37,363 bases of DNA from Cyanobacteria bacterium RYN_339 (GTDB taxonomy: Bacteria; Cyanobacteriota; Sericytochromatia; S15B-MN24; JAQBPE01): assembly GCA_028287685.1 (NCBI GenBank), contig JAQBPE010000006.1, forward strand, positions 1 to 37,363, written 5' to 3'. Positions 1 through 7,455 of this stretch are shown here, piece after piece (the first letter of the stretch is position 1; the number at the start of each line of letters is the position of its first letter). The position numbers and the translations under genes were made by a program. Under the pieces are notes generated by a model that saw nothing but the letters and a program-made list of their open reading frames with translations, did no database searches and was not told the DNA's origin.

Positions 1-684
1 GCCACGTACTTGGTGGAGCGCCACGCCCATGAGATCCTCTCGCGCGAAGAGGTGCAGATCATGATCAACCACGCCCGCGAAGCGGCGCCCAACGCCTTCT
101 CCGCGGCTGCCGTGGACCACCTGCCGCTGAGTCTGGCCCACCAGGTTTTGCAGGGATTGTTGCGCGAGGGCGTGCCGCTACGGCCGTTCGATCGCATCCT
201 CGAGAAGCTGATCGACGGCGCCCACCGGGTGGCGGATGCGCCCGGATTGCTGGCGTTGGTGCGGCAGAGCTTGGCCCACCCGATTTGCGTCCGGCTGGCC
301 GGCCCGGATGGCGTGTTGGTGGTGCGGGGGCTGGCGCCGGCGCTCGAGGCCGACTTGCTGGGCTGCATCGCGTCGGGACCGTTCGGGGCGGAGTTGGTCC
401 TTGGCCAGCAGGAGCGCCAGGCGCTGCTCGTGCCCGTGATCGCGGCTTGCCGCGCCGGGGGGGTCGCCCTCGTGGTCGCCCCCGCCCTACGCCCGCACCT
501 GCAGGCCTTGCTGGCGCCCGAACTTCCGGGTCTTCACGTGTTATCCGATCGCGAGCTGCACCCGGCGGTGCCCCTCCGGCGCCTCGCGCCCGTGATCCGG
601 CCGCTCGCCCTAACGCTGGATGTGCGCGCTGGTACGGGGCCGCGCGTGCAGGGTAGTAAGGAAGAGGAAGCGAGGCCCCGATGA
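1..684 (+). CDS. FHIPEP-family export gate protein (FlhA or SctV), C-terminal part
   Basis: The reading frame is open at the window's left edge, so only the cytoplasmic C-terminal domain is present (about 228 codons). The order is typical of FHIPEP proteins: a T-x-L-V-E-R-H-A-H-E segment, then LPLSLAHQVLQGLLREGVPL, a LVRQSLA helix, and a late VVAPALRPHLQALL...LPGLHVLSDREL segment that matches the last subdomain. Known family role: the nonameric inner-membrane gate of the flagellar (FlhA) or virulence (SctV) type III export apparatus; this domain forms the ring that receives substrates and chaperones. The sequence seen does not separate FlhA from SctV. Its TGA overlaps the ATG of the next gene (ATGA), so the two are probably translationally coupled. 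Confidence 0.85.
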   Translation, partial: ATYLVERHAHEILSREEVQIMINHAREAAPNAFSAAAVDHLPLSLAHQVLQGLLREGVPLRPFDRILEKLIDGAHRVADAPGLLALVRQSLAHPICVRLAGPDGVLVVRGLAPALEADLLGCIASGPFGAELVLGQQERQALLVPVIAACRAGGVALVVAPALRPHLQALLAPELPGLHVLSDRELHPAVPLRRLAPVIRPLALTLDVRAGTGPRVQGSKEEEARPR

Positions 685-842
685 CCAAACGGTTGCAAAC
701 CGCCCCCGAGGACGAATATCCCGCCGCCCACACGCTCTTCCGCGTGATGTTCTTTGGCGCCGTCCTGCTGGTGGGTGCGGTCATCCTCGGCTTCGTGGGC
801 TTGCGGGTGGACCCCCTCTTCATGAAGTGGCTGCACTTCTGA
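681..842 (+). CDS. small single-pass membrane protein (53 aa)
   Basis: A 53-codon frame starts at an ATG that overlaps the stop of the export-gate gene (ATGA). The product has a polar N-terminus with a DEYP segment, one strong hydrophobic helix at about residues 22-41 (start VMFFGAVLLVG) and a short C-terminal tail ending KWLHF. I do not recognise a family. Four-base overlap coupling to a FlhA/SctV gene suggests an accessory membrane subunit of the same apparatus, but this is inference from position. Codon use is GC-rich like its neighbours. Confidence 0.6.
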   Translation: MTKRLQTAPEDEYPAAHTLFRVMFFGAVLLVGAVILGFVGLRVDPLFMKWLHF

Positions 843-1108
843 GACGTCCGCTCCTGGCGCTGCTGGCGGTGGCCCTGTTGGCCGGCCCGGCTCCTGCCGC
901 CCCGAAGAAGAAGCCCACGCCGAAGCCCAGCGTGCACCACACGCTGTTCATGAGCGGCGTGATCCACAAGCGCCACCGGGCGAAGCCCCTGTCGGTCGCG
1001 TTGTCGGCCACGCCCAAGCCGAAGCCCAAGGCGAAACCCAAGCCCAAGCCAAGGGTCCAGGCCCCCACGCGCCGCCGGCGGCGTCGGCACCGCGTGGTGG
1101 GGTCGTAA
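827..1108 (+). CDS. small exported Lys/Pro/Arg-rich protein
   Basis: The proposed start is a GTG inside the end of the preceding gene; the frame has no better start with a ribosome site. The first 25 or so residues look like a signal peptide (two Arg, then LLALLAVALLAG, then a PAPA-A cleavage-like site). The mature part is very basic: K/P repeats (PKKKPTPKP, PKPKPKAKPKPKP), a short conserved-looking core VHHTLFMSGVIHKRHR, and a run of six Arg near the end. A cell-wall or nucleic-acid-binding role would fit the charge, but nothing proves one. Its stop lies 2 nt from the convergent SRPBCC stop. The reverse strand is also open here, so this call is moderate. Confidence 0.45.
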   Translation: MAALLRRPLLALLAVALLAGPAPAAPKKKPTPKPSVHHTLFMSGVIHKRHRAKPLSVALSATPKPKPKAKPKPKPRVQAPTRRRRRRHRVVGS

Positions 1109-1110
1109 CT

Positions 1111-1584
1111 TTACGGGGGCGGCCCGCCGACGGCCATCTTCGCCAGCCCTTCCAGCCAATGCTGGTGCTCCCGCTTCAGCCCGTCGCGGATGATCCCCTG
1201 CCCGAGCCAGGCCAGGCAGCCGGCGTCCGTTTCCTCCGTGACCACGTGCGTGCCGTTCGCCGTTGGCTCCAGGATCCACTTGTGGTAGGCCTTCAGCCCC
1301 GGCATCACCGCCAGCCAGCCCAGCGCGCGACCTGGCTCGAAGCACAGCACCTGGGTGTCCAGTGGCACACCGAAGGTCCACCAGTGGAAGCGCGTGCCCT
1401 GACGTAGCGGCGTCTCTTCGGGCTTCACGGCCTTGGCGTTGCCGTAGTAGCTGCTCCAGAGGTCCGCGCGCGTGAGCCAGGCGTAGACTCGCTCCGGGGG
1501 CGCGGCGATCGTCAGCTCGTTGCGCTGGTAGACCGGGGCTTCCTGGGGGCCCAGGCCGGGCGGCCAGGCGAGCATGTCCAGCAT
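1111..1584 (-). CDS. SRPBCC/START-like domain protein
   Basis: A 157-residue protein with the pattern of the SRPBCC (polyketide cyclase/AHSA1/START-like) fold: early NELTIAAPPERVYAWLTRADLWSSYYGNA, a central strand region LDTQVLCFEPGRALGWLAVMPG, KWILEPTANGTHVVTEETD, and a C-terminal amphipathic helix (GLKREHQHWLEGLAKM) that closes the ligand pocket. Family members bind hydrophobic ligands or act as cyclases or activators; no substrate can be named. It starts at the ATG overlapping the TGA of the upstream ADP-ribosyltransferase-like gene (TGATG), so the pair is translationally coupled. There is no signal peptide, so it is probably cytoplasmic. Confidence 0.8.
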   Translation of the reverse strand: MLDMLAWPPGLGPQEAPVYQRNELTIAAPPERVYAWLTRADLWSSYYGNAKAVKPEETPLRQGTRFHWWTFGVPLDTQVLCFEPGRALGWLAVMPGLKAYHKWILEPTANGTHVVTEETDAGCLAWLGQGIIRDGLKREHQHWLEGLAKMAVGGPPP

Positions 1585-2471
1585 CAGGGGTGGTCCTTCT
1601 TCCAGGCCTCCGCCAGCGCCTGGCGGTCCGCGTAAGTATACGTCTTCCCCTGGTATTGCACGGTGGCGTCCTGCACCGGGATTTGCAGCCCGCCGCGGGG
1701 CTTGCCCACCACCACCTCGTCCTGGTCGTAGCACCAGCGGATGAAGGCGCCGCCGTCCACGTACTTGTCCGCCACGGTGTTGCCGAAGGGGACCTCCGCC
1801 TGGTAAATCACGTTGGCGGCCTCTTGCAGGGCGAAGGCGTCGGCGGTTTCGCGGCGCAGCGACCAGCTCGTCAGGTCGTAGAGCGGCACCTCCATCGTCT
1901 GGGCGGCGGGGTTGCCCCACGCTTCCATCACGGCCTTCACCGCGTACTCGCCGTCGACGCCGCGGTAGAGCTTGAACGCCTCCGGCATCGGCAGGTGTTC
2001 GCGCGTCGCCAGGCGTTCCCAGCGGGCGCGGCGCGTGGTCAGCATGTCGACCAGGGTCTGCTCGATCGGGGCGGCGGGGGCGTTGCCTTGCACTGCCACG
2101 CGGGTATAGGCCTCGCGCAGGGCCACCTTCTTCTTGCCGCCGGCCACCCAGCCGCCCACCACGTCGTGCGCGCGGGTGTAGAGATCTTGGTCGGCGTAGA
2201 GGGGCGCGTCGCGGTCGAACAGCGCCTTGGTCACGTCGATTTTCTTGTCGTCGCCGGGCACGATGATGCCCTGCTCGATCTGGCGGTCCAGCTCCGCGAC
2301 GCCGCGGTCGTCCAGCGCCTTGGTCGCCGTCAGCTTCAGCACGTCCTTGCCCAGCACGTCGCGCGCCGCCAATTCCTTGACGATCGTCTCGGCGCCGGTC
2401 TTGCCGGCCACCTCGCGTCCTACCGTCAACGCGCCCAGGCGCGCGATCGCTCCGGCGATCCCCATCTTCAA
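1584..2471 (-). CDS. probable ADP-ribosyltransferase (R-S-E class, Q-x-E)
   Basis: A 295-residue protein whose C-terminal half carries the three landmarks of the R-S-E (arginine/C3-type) ADP-ribosyltransferase fold in order and spacing: K-LYRG (R170), the S-x-S strand L-T-S-W-S-L-R-R-E-T-A-D-A-F-A (S202/S204), and Q250-D251-E252 followed by VVVGKPRG. E252 would be the catalytic Glu; Q at minus 2 matches C3-like exoenzymes. The N-terminal 160 residues are helical and unassigned; residues 75-130 hold a basic stretch GGKKKV. No signal peptide is visible. A clean GGGAGG ribosome site lies 8 nt before the ATG. It heads a two-gene unit with the SRPBCC protein. The target and NAD activity are unproven; the call rests on motif order, not overall similarity. 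Confidence 0.6.
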   Translation of the reverse strand: MKMGIAGAIARLGALTVGREVAGKTGAETIVKELAARDVLGKDVLKLTATKALDDRGVAELDRQIEQGIIVPGDDKKIDVTKALFDRDAPLYADQDLYTRAHDVVGGWVAGGKKKVALREAYTRVAVQGNAPAAPIEQTLVDMLTTRRARWERLATREHLPMPEAFKLYRGVDGEYAVKAVMEAWGNPAAQTMEVPLYDLTSWSLRRETADAFALQEAANVIYQAEVPFGNTVADKYVDGGAFIRWCYDQDEVVVGKPRGGLQIPVQDATVQYQGKTYTYADRQALAEAWKKDHP

Positions 2472-2540
2472 ACCTCCCGAACCAATTCCAGTTACAGGGG
2501 TGTTATCGGGGGAATTCGCGCGGGTCGCGTTCAGAGGGAA

Positions 2541-2570
2541 TTAAAGAAACCCTAACTTTCGGTTTGGGTT
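2541..2570 (-). terminator. hairpin terminator for the YG-repeat peptide gene
   Basis: Arms AACCC/GGGTT (2548-2552/2566-2570) and AAC/GTT (2554-2556/2562-2564) pair with one T-T mismatch and a 5-nt loop. On the minus strand the stem is followed by a T-rich stretch (TTTCTTT). The stem includes the stop codon of the peptide gene. It separates that gene from the downstream ADP-ribosyltransferase gene. Confidence 0.45.
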
Positions 2571-2923
2571 AATGGGGCCACGGCGCCGTAGAGCGGGCGC
2601 ACCTGGTTCGGCGGCGTCGGCGTGGGGCTGGGCGGCGACGAGCCGTAGACCGGTCCGGGGGTGGCCGTCGGTGGGCCCGCCGAGGGGGCCATTGCGCCGT
2701 AAAGCGGCTGGGGGGCAGGCGCGGTGGCCGTTGGGGAGGTGCTGGGCGCCGGGGCGGGCGCGCCGTACACCGGGGCCACCAGCGCGCAGCTGGCCGTGAT
2801 CGCGACCGCGCCGCCGAGGGCCACCAGGCGGCCCATGTTTGGCAGCGACGTCCGGCAGAACGGGCAGGCCGCGTCCACGGCACGCACGTGGCGGGAGCAT
2901 CCAGGGCATGCACGCAGGGACAT
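2552..2923 (-). CDS. zinc-ribbon protein with four P-[VL]-Y-G-[AS] repeats; candidate radical SAM substrate
   Basis: A 123-residue protein. Residues 1-25 form a zinc ribbon with two CxxC knuckles (C6-C9 CPGC, C20-C23 CPFC). One hydrophobic helix follows (about 31-50, GRLVALGGAVAITASCALVA), then a Pro/Ala/Thr-rich tail with four spaced motifs centred on Y53, Y75, Y93 and Y112: PVYGA, PLYGA, PVYGS, PLYGA (spacing 22, 18, 19). The start has a strong GAGGAG site 6 nt upstream. The gene is divergent from a radical SAM/SPASM gene and both promoters lie in one palindrome. Aromatic-Gly-Ala/Ser repeats beside a SPASM maturase suggest a post-translationally modified peptide. That role is inference; an ordinary membrane-anchored Pro-rich protein is the alternative. 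Confidence 0.75.
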   Translation of the reverse strand: MSLRACPGCSRHVRAVDAACPFCRTSLPNMGRLVALGGAVAITASCALVAPVYGAPAPAPSTSPTATAPAPQPLYGAMAPSAGPPTATPGPVYGSSPPSPTPTPPNQVRPLYGAVAPLTQTES

Positions 2924-2942
2924 GGCGGGCTCCTCGCTCGGG

Positions 2943-2966
2943 TATAGTGGGATGCCACCCACTATA
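2943..2966. promoter_or_regulatory. symmetric bidirectional promoter/operator palindrome
   Basis: Perfect 9-bp inverted repeat TATAGTGGG/CCCACTATA with a 6-bp spacer. Each arm begins with a -10-like TATAGT: 2943-2948 on plus for the radical SAM gene, 2966-2961 on minus for the zinc-ribbon gene. Both predicted transcription starts fall in or next to the palindrome, so the genes should be expressed together. It could also be a dimeric repressor site. Confidence 0.65.
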
Positions 2967-2980
2967 TCAGGGGTCCCCCA

Positions 2981-4156
2981 ATGTCGGAAACCCTCCTCGC
3001 ATACCAGCGCAGCACGTATGCCGTCTGGGAGATCACCCTGAAGTGCAACCTGGCCTGCAGCCATTGCGGCAGCCGGGCCGGCGACGCTCGCCCGAACGAG
3101 CTGAGCACCGACGAGGCGCTGGACCTCGTGCGCCAATTGGACGAGGCCGGCGTCAAGGAGGTCACGCTGATTGGCGGCGAGGCCTACCTCCGCAAGGACT
3201 GGCTGGAGATCGCCGCGGAGATCACGCGGCGCGGCATGGTCTGCACCGTCACGACGGGCGGGCTGGGCGTCTCCGCCCACATGGCGGCCAAGATGAAGGC
3301 CGCCGGCATCGCCTCCGTCTCGCTCTCGATCGACGGCCTGGAGGCCACGCATGACCGCCTGCGCGGCGTGCCGGGATCCTGGAACGCCGCCATCCGCGCG
3401 CTGCAGCACCTGCGCGAGGCCGGCATCCAAATCGCCGTGAACACCCAAATCAACCGCCGCACCTGGTTGGAGCTGGAGGCGCTATACGAGCTGCTGCAGC
3501 CCACCGGCGCGCATGGTTGGCAGGTCCAGCTGACGGTGCCGATGGGCAACGCGGCCGACGACTCCGAGGTGCTGCTGCAGCCCTACGAGCTGCTGGACCT
3601 GTTCCCGCGGCTGGCGGCGCTGGCGGAACGGGGCCGCCGCGAGGGCTTCCGCATGGCCGCGGGCAACAACGTGGGCTACTTCGGCCCGTACGAGGGCTTG
3701 CTGCGCAGCCTGGGCACCCAAGACGCCCACTGGCAGGGCTGCCAGGCCGGCGTCAGCACCCTGGGCATCGAAGCCGACGGCGCCATCAAGGGCTGCCCCA
3801 GCCTGCCCACCGGCCCCTACACGGGCGCCAACATCCGCGACCTCACGCTCGCGCAAATCATCGAGCAGACGGAGCCGCTCAACTTTATCCGACGCAAGAT
3901 CGCGGACCCCAGCCTCGCCACGGAAGACCTCTGGGGCTTTTGCAAGGGGTGCTACTACGCGGACGTCTGCCGCGCAGGCTGCAACTGGACTGCCCACGTC
4001 TTCTTCGGCAAGCGCGGCAACAACCCCTACTGCCACCACCGAGCGTTGGAGCAACAGGCTAGGGGCGTACGCGAGCGGCTGGTCCAGGTGGCTGCCGCGC
4101 CAGGGGCGCCGTTTGACCATGGGTTGTTCGAGATCGTTGAAGAGCCTTGGGGGTAG
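2981..4156 (+). CDS. radical SAM/SPASM peptide-maturase-like protein
   Basis: A 391-residue protein. The radical SAM cluster motif is CNLACSHC (C22, C26, C29), followed by the usual GGEA (IGGEAYLRKDW) and SLSIDG barrel motifs. The C-terminal SPASM domain is complete: a WQGC Cys, a GCPS Cys, then C-x2-C-x5-C-x3-C (CKGCYYADVCRAGC) and a last Cys in NPYCHH. SPASM proteins bind two auxiliary 4Fe-4S clusters and most known members modify ribosomal peptides or protein side chains. An AGGGG site lies 7 nt before the ATG. It is divergent from the YG-repeat gene and overlaps the start of two paralogous membrane genes. The family is certain; the peptide substrate is inferred from context. A heme- or cofactor-biosynthesis role is a weaker alternative. 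Confidence 0.9.
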   Translation: MSETLLAYQRSTYAVWEITLKCNLACSHCGSRAGDARPNELSTDEALDLVRQLDEAGVKEVTLIGGEAYLRKDWLEIAAEITRRGMVCTVTTGGLGVSAHMAAKMKAAGIASVSLSIDGLEATHDRLRGVPGSWNAAIRALQHLREAGIQIAVNTQINRRTWLELEALYELLQPTGAHGWQVQLTVPMGNAADDSEVLLQPYELLDLFPRLAALAERGRREGFRMAAGNNVGYFGPYEGLLRSLGTQDAHWQGCQAGVSTLGIEADGAIKGCPSLPTGPYTGANIRDLTLAQIIEQTEPLNFIRRKIADPSLATEDLWGFCKGCYYADVCRAGCNWTAHVFFGKRGNNPYCHHRALEQQARGVRERLVQVAAAPGAPFDHGLFEIVEEPWG

Positions 4157-4908
4157 TCGCGGAACGCCTCCGGGCTTACCCGCGCGAGTGCAGCATCTGG
4201 GTGGTGTTGCATGTCTTGGGCGGCTCACTGGCCGCCAATGCCCTGGACGACGTGTTGGGGCTCAACCTGCTCGTTCCGCTCGTCTTCCGGACCTACCTGG
4301 AGCTGGCGGTGACCTGGTTAATGCTGGGCAGGTCCAGCTTTCAACGGGTCCGCTGGGCTGACCTCTGGCGGATCTGCGTGGTGTCATATGGGGCATTCTT
4401 GATGGCGCTCCCTGTGGCCCTAGCCTGCCTGATCGCCTATGGCGCCGCGATCGCCGTCGGCATCCCGCTGGACAGGTTGACCGGGCCCATTGCCAAGATT
4501 GCCCTCGGGACTGCCATGGCGTATGGCAGCGCCCGCCTGGCCTTCACCTCGCTCTTGGTCCTCGATCGAGGCGCTAACCCCTTGGGTGCCGTCCTGGGCT
4601 CGCTTGCGATCAGCCGGGGCCAGGTCGGCCCCCTGCTGCTCCTGACCTTGGGGCCCGCCATGGTGGCGTGGTTCGCCGAGTCTTGCTCCGCGGCGCTGGG
4701 CGGCGAGAAGGGCACGGTGCTTGCCTGCCTGGTCGGTTTGCCCTTGGGCCTGGTCAGCTTGGCAGCCAACTTGGCGGTCGGGCAACGCTACTTGGCTGCG
4801 CCCGCGAAGGACGAGCGGGCCTCGCTGCTGCGGGACCCGCTGTTCCTCATCGGCTTCGGCCTGGCCATGGCGTGCCTGGCCGTTGCCGGCTCTTTCTGGT
4901 GGCGTTGA
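4147..4908 (+). CDS. polytopic membrane protein, paralogue of the next gene
   Basis: A 253-residue integral membrane protein with five or six hydrophobic helices. It shares several blocks with the next gene: A-[YF]-P-x-E-C-[SA]-[IL]-W-V-V-L near the N-terminus, LGRSSFQRVRW-x2-LWR, and a central loop with LVLDRGANPLGAVLGSLAISRGQVGPL. It starts at a TTG inside the end of the radical SAM frame (10-nt overlap); this start is supported by the paralogue, which needs the AERLRAYPREC segment. No named family is recognised. Position suggests a membrane component for export or handling of the radical SAM product; this is inference. Confidence 0.75.
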   Translation: MGVVAERLRAYPRECSIWVVLHVLGGSLAANALDDVLGLNLLVPLVFRTYLELAVTWLMLGRSSFQRVRWADLWRICVVSYGAFLMALPVALACLIAYGAAIAVGIPLDRLTGPIAKIALGTAMAYGSARLAFTSLLVLDRGANPLGAVLGSLAISRGQVGPLLLLTLGPAMVAWFAESCSAALGGEKGTVLACLVGLPLGLVSLAANLAVGQRYLAAPAKDERASLLRDPLFLIGFGLAMACLAVAGSFWWR

Positions 4909-5714
4909 TGAAGGACGATACCGAGGTAGCCACGATGGGCGTAAACGATAGGCCAGTTCAGGCGGCCATCAAGGTCTTCAAGGCTTTTCCGGCCGAATGC
5001 GCGCTATGGGTAGTGTTGAGCGCCGGGGCCGGCACGATCACGGCCATGTTGAGCGATGGTCTGGAGGCCGTGGTCTGGGGTCTCGTCGGAAACCTTGTGG
5101 AACTGTACCTGGTGGTGGCGGCTACCTGGCTCGGGTTGGGCCAGAGCAGCTTCAGGCGCACGGGCTGGCGGGAACTATGGCGCGTGACGGTGGCGGGCGC
5201 CAGCGTCCTGGTCGTGTTGATCCCTATCGGAGTGGCCGTGTCGGTTGGGTGGGGCGTTGCGGAATGGCAGGCTTGGGCGCCGAAGAAGCCGACAATCGAC
5301 GGGGCCGGGTATCTGGTAATCGCCCCACTCCTGGCCGCGGTCTCCTACGCCCTGGTCCGTTTCTCCTACGCCCCTTTCCTGATTCTCGATCGAGAGGCCC
5401 GAGCTGGCGACGCCATCCTCGGTTCCCTTGCTTTGACCAGGGGACAGGTTGGACCGTTGATTGGCCTGGTCGTGCTCCCCATTTTAGTTGCAGGTGTAGC
5501 GTTCGTTGCCATCAAGCCTTTGGCGATGTATTTCGTGGCACGGCTGGCGACCGACGTGTTGGTACTTGCCGGCCTGATCGCCCTGGGGTTGCGCTACCGG
5601 AGCACGCCGGAGAAAGAACGGCGTGGCTCCTTGGTGCACGACCCGTTAACTGCCATTCTTCTTGCACTGTGCCTGGCCACCATTCCTCTTGCCGCGTTGC
5701 TGGCAAATCGCTAA
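4908..5714 (+). CDS. polytopic membrane protein, tandem paralogue
   Basis: A membrane protein of about 268 residues, clearly paralogous to the preceding gene (shared blocks ECALWVVL, LGQSSFRRTGWRELWR, LTRGQVGPLIGL and the closing [RK]-x4-SL[LV]-x-DPL). Hydrophobic segments run through most of the length. The ATG at 4908 overlaps the previous TGA (TGATG); an ATG at 4935 has a better GAGG site 8 nt upstream and gives a protein 9 residues shorter, so the exact start is open. Its last gene position in the radical SAM unit suggests the two paralogues act as a heteromer, but no function is known. Confidence 0.75.
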   Translation: MKDDTEVATMGVNDRPVQAAIKVFKAFPAECALWVVLSAGAGTITAMLSDGLEAVVWGLVGNLVELYLVVAATWLGLGQSSFRRTGWRELWRVTVAGASVLVVLIPIGVAVSVGWGVAEWQAWAPKKPTIDGAGYLVIAPLLAAVSYALVRFSYAPFLILDREARAGDAILGSLALTRGQVGPLIGLVVLPILVAGVAFVAIKPLAMYFVARLATDVLVLAGLIALGLRYRSTPEKERRGSLVHDPLTAILLALCLATIPLAALLANR

Positions 5715-5844
5715 CGCCGAGGGGCGCCAGCAGACCCTCGCTTGACGGTAGGGGAATCGAGCTAGCTGGCCTATCCTCCCCATGGAGAGCGTTACGCCCC
5801 ACCGGCCAAGCCCGATGGGTTACGTGACGAGGAGGAGGGAAGAT

Positions 5845-6774
5845 ATGAAGCTTACGAAGTGGCGCACCGCGTTCCTGACCGGCCTGTTGCTGGCGGGTTG
5901 CGGCACCAACGGGTTGCCTTCGGGCACGATCCACTTGATGACGGAGGCGGAGGCGGCGGCGCAATACGCGCTTTTGGACGCCGATCCCACGGTTTCCACC
6001 ATCAAGGACATACTGGCGAAGCTCGGCGTGACCATCCAGGTAGACGCCTCGTCCACCACCACCACCACGGCCACCGAGGTGACCGTACCGTCCAACGTGG
6101 CCGTCGTCACGGGCATCGACCAAGCCGCCCCCGTCACCACCACGGAGTGCCGCGTCACCAACGTGACGGCCAGTTCCACGCTCGACGACACCTGGTTCAC
6201 GCTGACGAACGTCACGGACGGCAACACGCACAGCGCCTGGGCGCCCGCGGCCGACGACCAGAACCCGACCTTGAGGTTCGACCTGGCCGCCGAGGCCCAG
6301 TTGTCCGGGCTTTCGCTCAAGCTGAGCCCGGTGGGCGTGGTGGTGGACGTGGAGGTCAGCTCCGACAACCAGACCTGGACCGCGGTCGCCACGGGCCTGG
6401 TGCCGGTTTACCGCCAGCTGCACTGGGTGAACCTGCCCACGCGCATGTGCAGCCACGTCCGGCTGCACTTCCGTGGCGTCCAGGACGGGCACCTGCTGGT
6501 GTGCGAGGCGCACCCCAACGGGGACGCGGGCTCGCCCACGCCCAGCGTGACGCCGTCCGTCACCCCGACGCCGGCCGCCACGGCCACGCCCACGGCCGCA
6601 CCGTCGGTGCAGCCGAGCGTGACGCCGAGCGCAACGCCTACGCCCGAAGCTACGCCTTCGGCTACGCCTACGCCCGAGGCCACGCCAACGGCCACGCCTA
6701 CGCCGGCGGCCACGCCGGCGCCCACCGCGACGCCCACACCGGGGCCTACCGCGACCCCGACGCCTACGCCTTAA
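5845..6774 (+). CDS. lipoprotein with discoidin (F5/8 type C-like) domain and Pro-Thr tail
   Basis: A 309-residue lipoprotein: signal peptide with lipobox LAGC (C19), a Ser/Thr-rich N-terminal segment, a discoidin/F5-8 type C-like beta-sandwich at about residues 95-225 ([16 protein letters not shown]...[20 protein letters not shown]...[12 protein letters not shown]...[13 protein letters not shown]) and an 80-residue tail of PTP/ATP/EAT repeats. The domain class binds carbohydrate or cell-surface ligands; the tail is likely a wall-spanning spacer. The start has a GGAGGAGGGAAG ribosome site. It is convergent with a second discoidin lipoprotein; the two stops share TTAA. Its C-terminal DNA repeats are simple codon repeats. 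Confidence 0.75.
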   Translation: MKLTKWRTAFLTGLLLAGCGTNGLPSGTIHLMTEAEAAAQYALLDADPTVSTIKDILAKLGVTIQVDASSTTTTTATEVTVPSNVAVVTGIDQAAPVTTTECRVTNVTASSTLDDTWFTLTNVTDGNTHSAWAPAADDQNPTLRFDLAAEAQLSGLSLKLSPVGVVVDVEVSSDNQTWTAVATGLVPVYRQLHWVNLPTRMCSHVRLHFRGVQDGHLLVCEAHPNGDAGSPTPSVTPSVTPTPAATATPTAAPSVQPSVTPSATPTPEATPSATPTPEATPTATPTPAATPAPTATPTPGPTATPTPTP

Positions 6775-7376
6775 TCCTGGTCAAACCCGCGCCGGCCGTC
6801 GTAAGACGGCCGGTCCGGCCGTTGGAGCGAGTAGGTGCCCGTCGGGCGCCCGAAGGCCTGGACCTCGAAGATCGCGAAGTAGCCGCGCGGGTCGTCGTCG
6901 TTGTACCAATGCACCCGCAGGTAGCGTCCGCGGCCATTCACGGCCTTGGTTTCCATCTGCCAGCTGTGGTTCTTCAACGGCCCGGAGGCGGGCCGCCAGT
7001 CGTACCCGTCGACCGACGTCTCGAGCACGTAGTGGCTGTGTTGCAGCGGTCCGGTCTTGATCTCCACGGAGTCGAAGTTCATCACCCGATCGAAGGACAG
7101 CGAGAGCCAGGCCTGGCGATCGCGCCAGCCTTCGTTCGCCCACTCCGTGTTGGTGTCGCCGTCGACCGCGCGGTTCACGCCGTAGACGGAGTAGCCGCTC
7201 GACGCGGTGCGGGCCGAGCTGGAATCCACGGAGCTGGGCTGCAAGGCCTCCCCGGAGCCGTAGATCGACACGTAGTTCCTTGTCACCGGCTCGGCGGCCG
7301 GTGCCGCGGCTTTCCCGCAGGACGCCACCAGCGCGGCGGCCAGCAGCAAGCCCGAAGCCCGAACGCAGGTACCCAT
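6771..7376 (-). CDS. lipoprotein with F5/8 type C-like (discoidin) domain
   Basis: A 201-residue lipoprotein with lipobox VASC and a compact F5/8 type C-like domain: [63 protein letters not shown] and a closing [12 protein letters not shown]...AIFEVQAFG. The [10 protein letters not shown] signature is typical of sugar-binding discoidin domains. A GGAGGGG site sits 6 nt before the ATG. It may be an independent partner of the convergent discoidin lipoprotein, since the sequences differ strongly outside the fold. The ligand is unknown. Confidence 0.8.
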   Translation of the reverse strand: MGTCVRASGLLLAAALVASCGKAAAPAAEPVTRNYVSIYGSGEALQPSSVDSSSARTASSGYSVYGVNRAVDGDTNTEWANEGWRDRQAWLSLSFDRVMNFDSVEIKTGPLQHSHYVLETSVDGYDWRPASGPLKNHSWQMETKAVNGRGRYLRVHWYNDDDPRGYFAIFEVQAFGRPTGTYSLQRPDRPSYDGRRGFDQD

Positions 7377-7455
7377 GATATCCCCTCCTTGATCTCGTTA
7401 CACAAGAACTGTAAACGAGATTACGGCGAGGGTTCACCATGCAGGCGGTCCAAAT

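Noticed and set aside
2548..2580. Telomere-like TTAGGG string
   Set aside because: It occurs once and is explained by the arms of a terminator-like hairpin; there is no tandem array.
6535..6774. Possible CRISPR-like or satellite repeat
   Set aside because: The repeats are codon-level PTP/ATP runs inside a lipoprotein tail, with no constant-length spacers.
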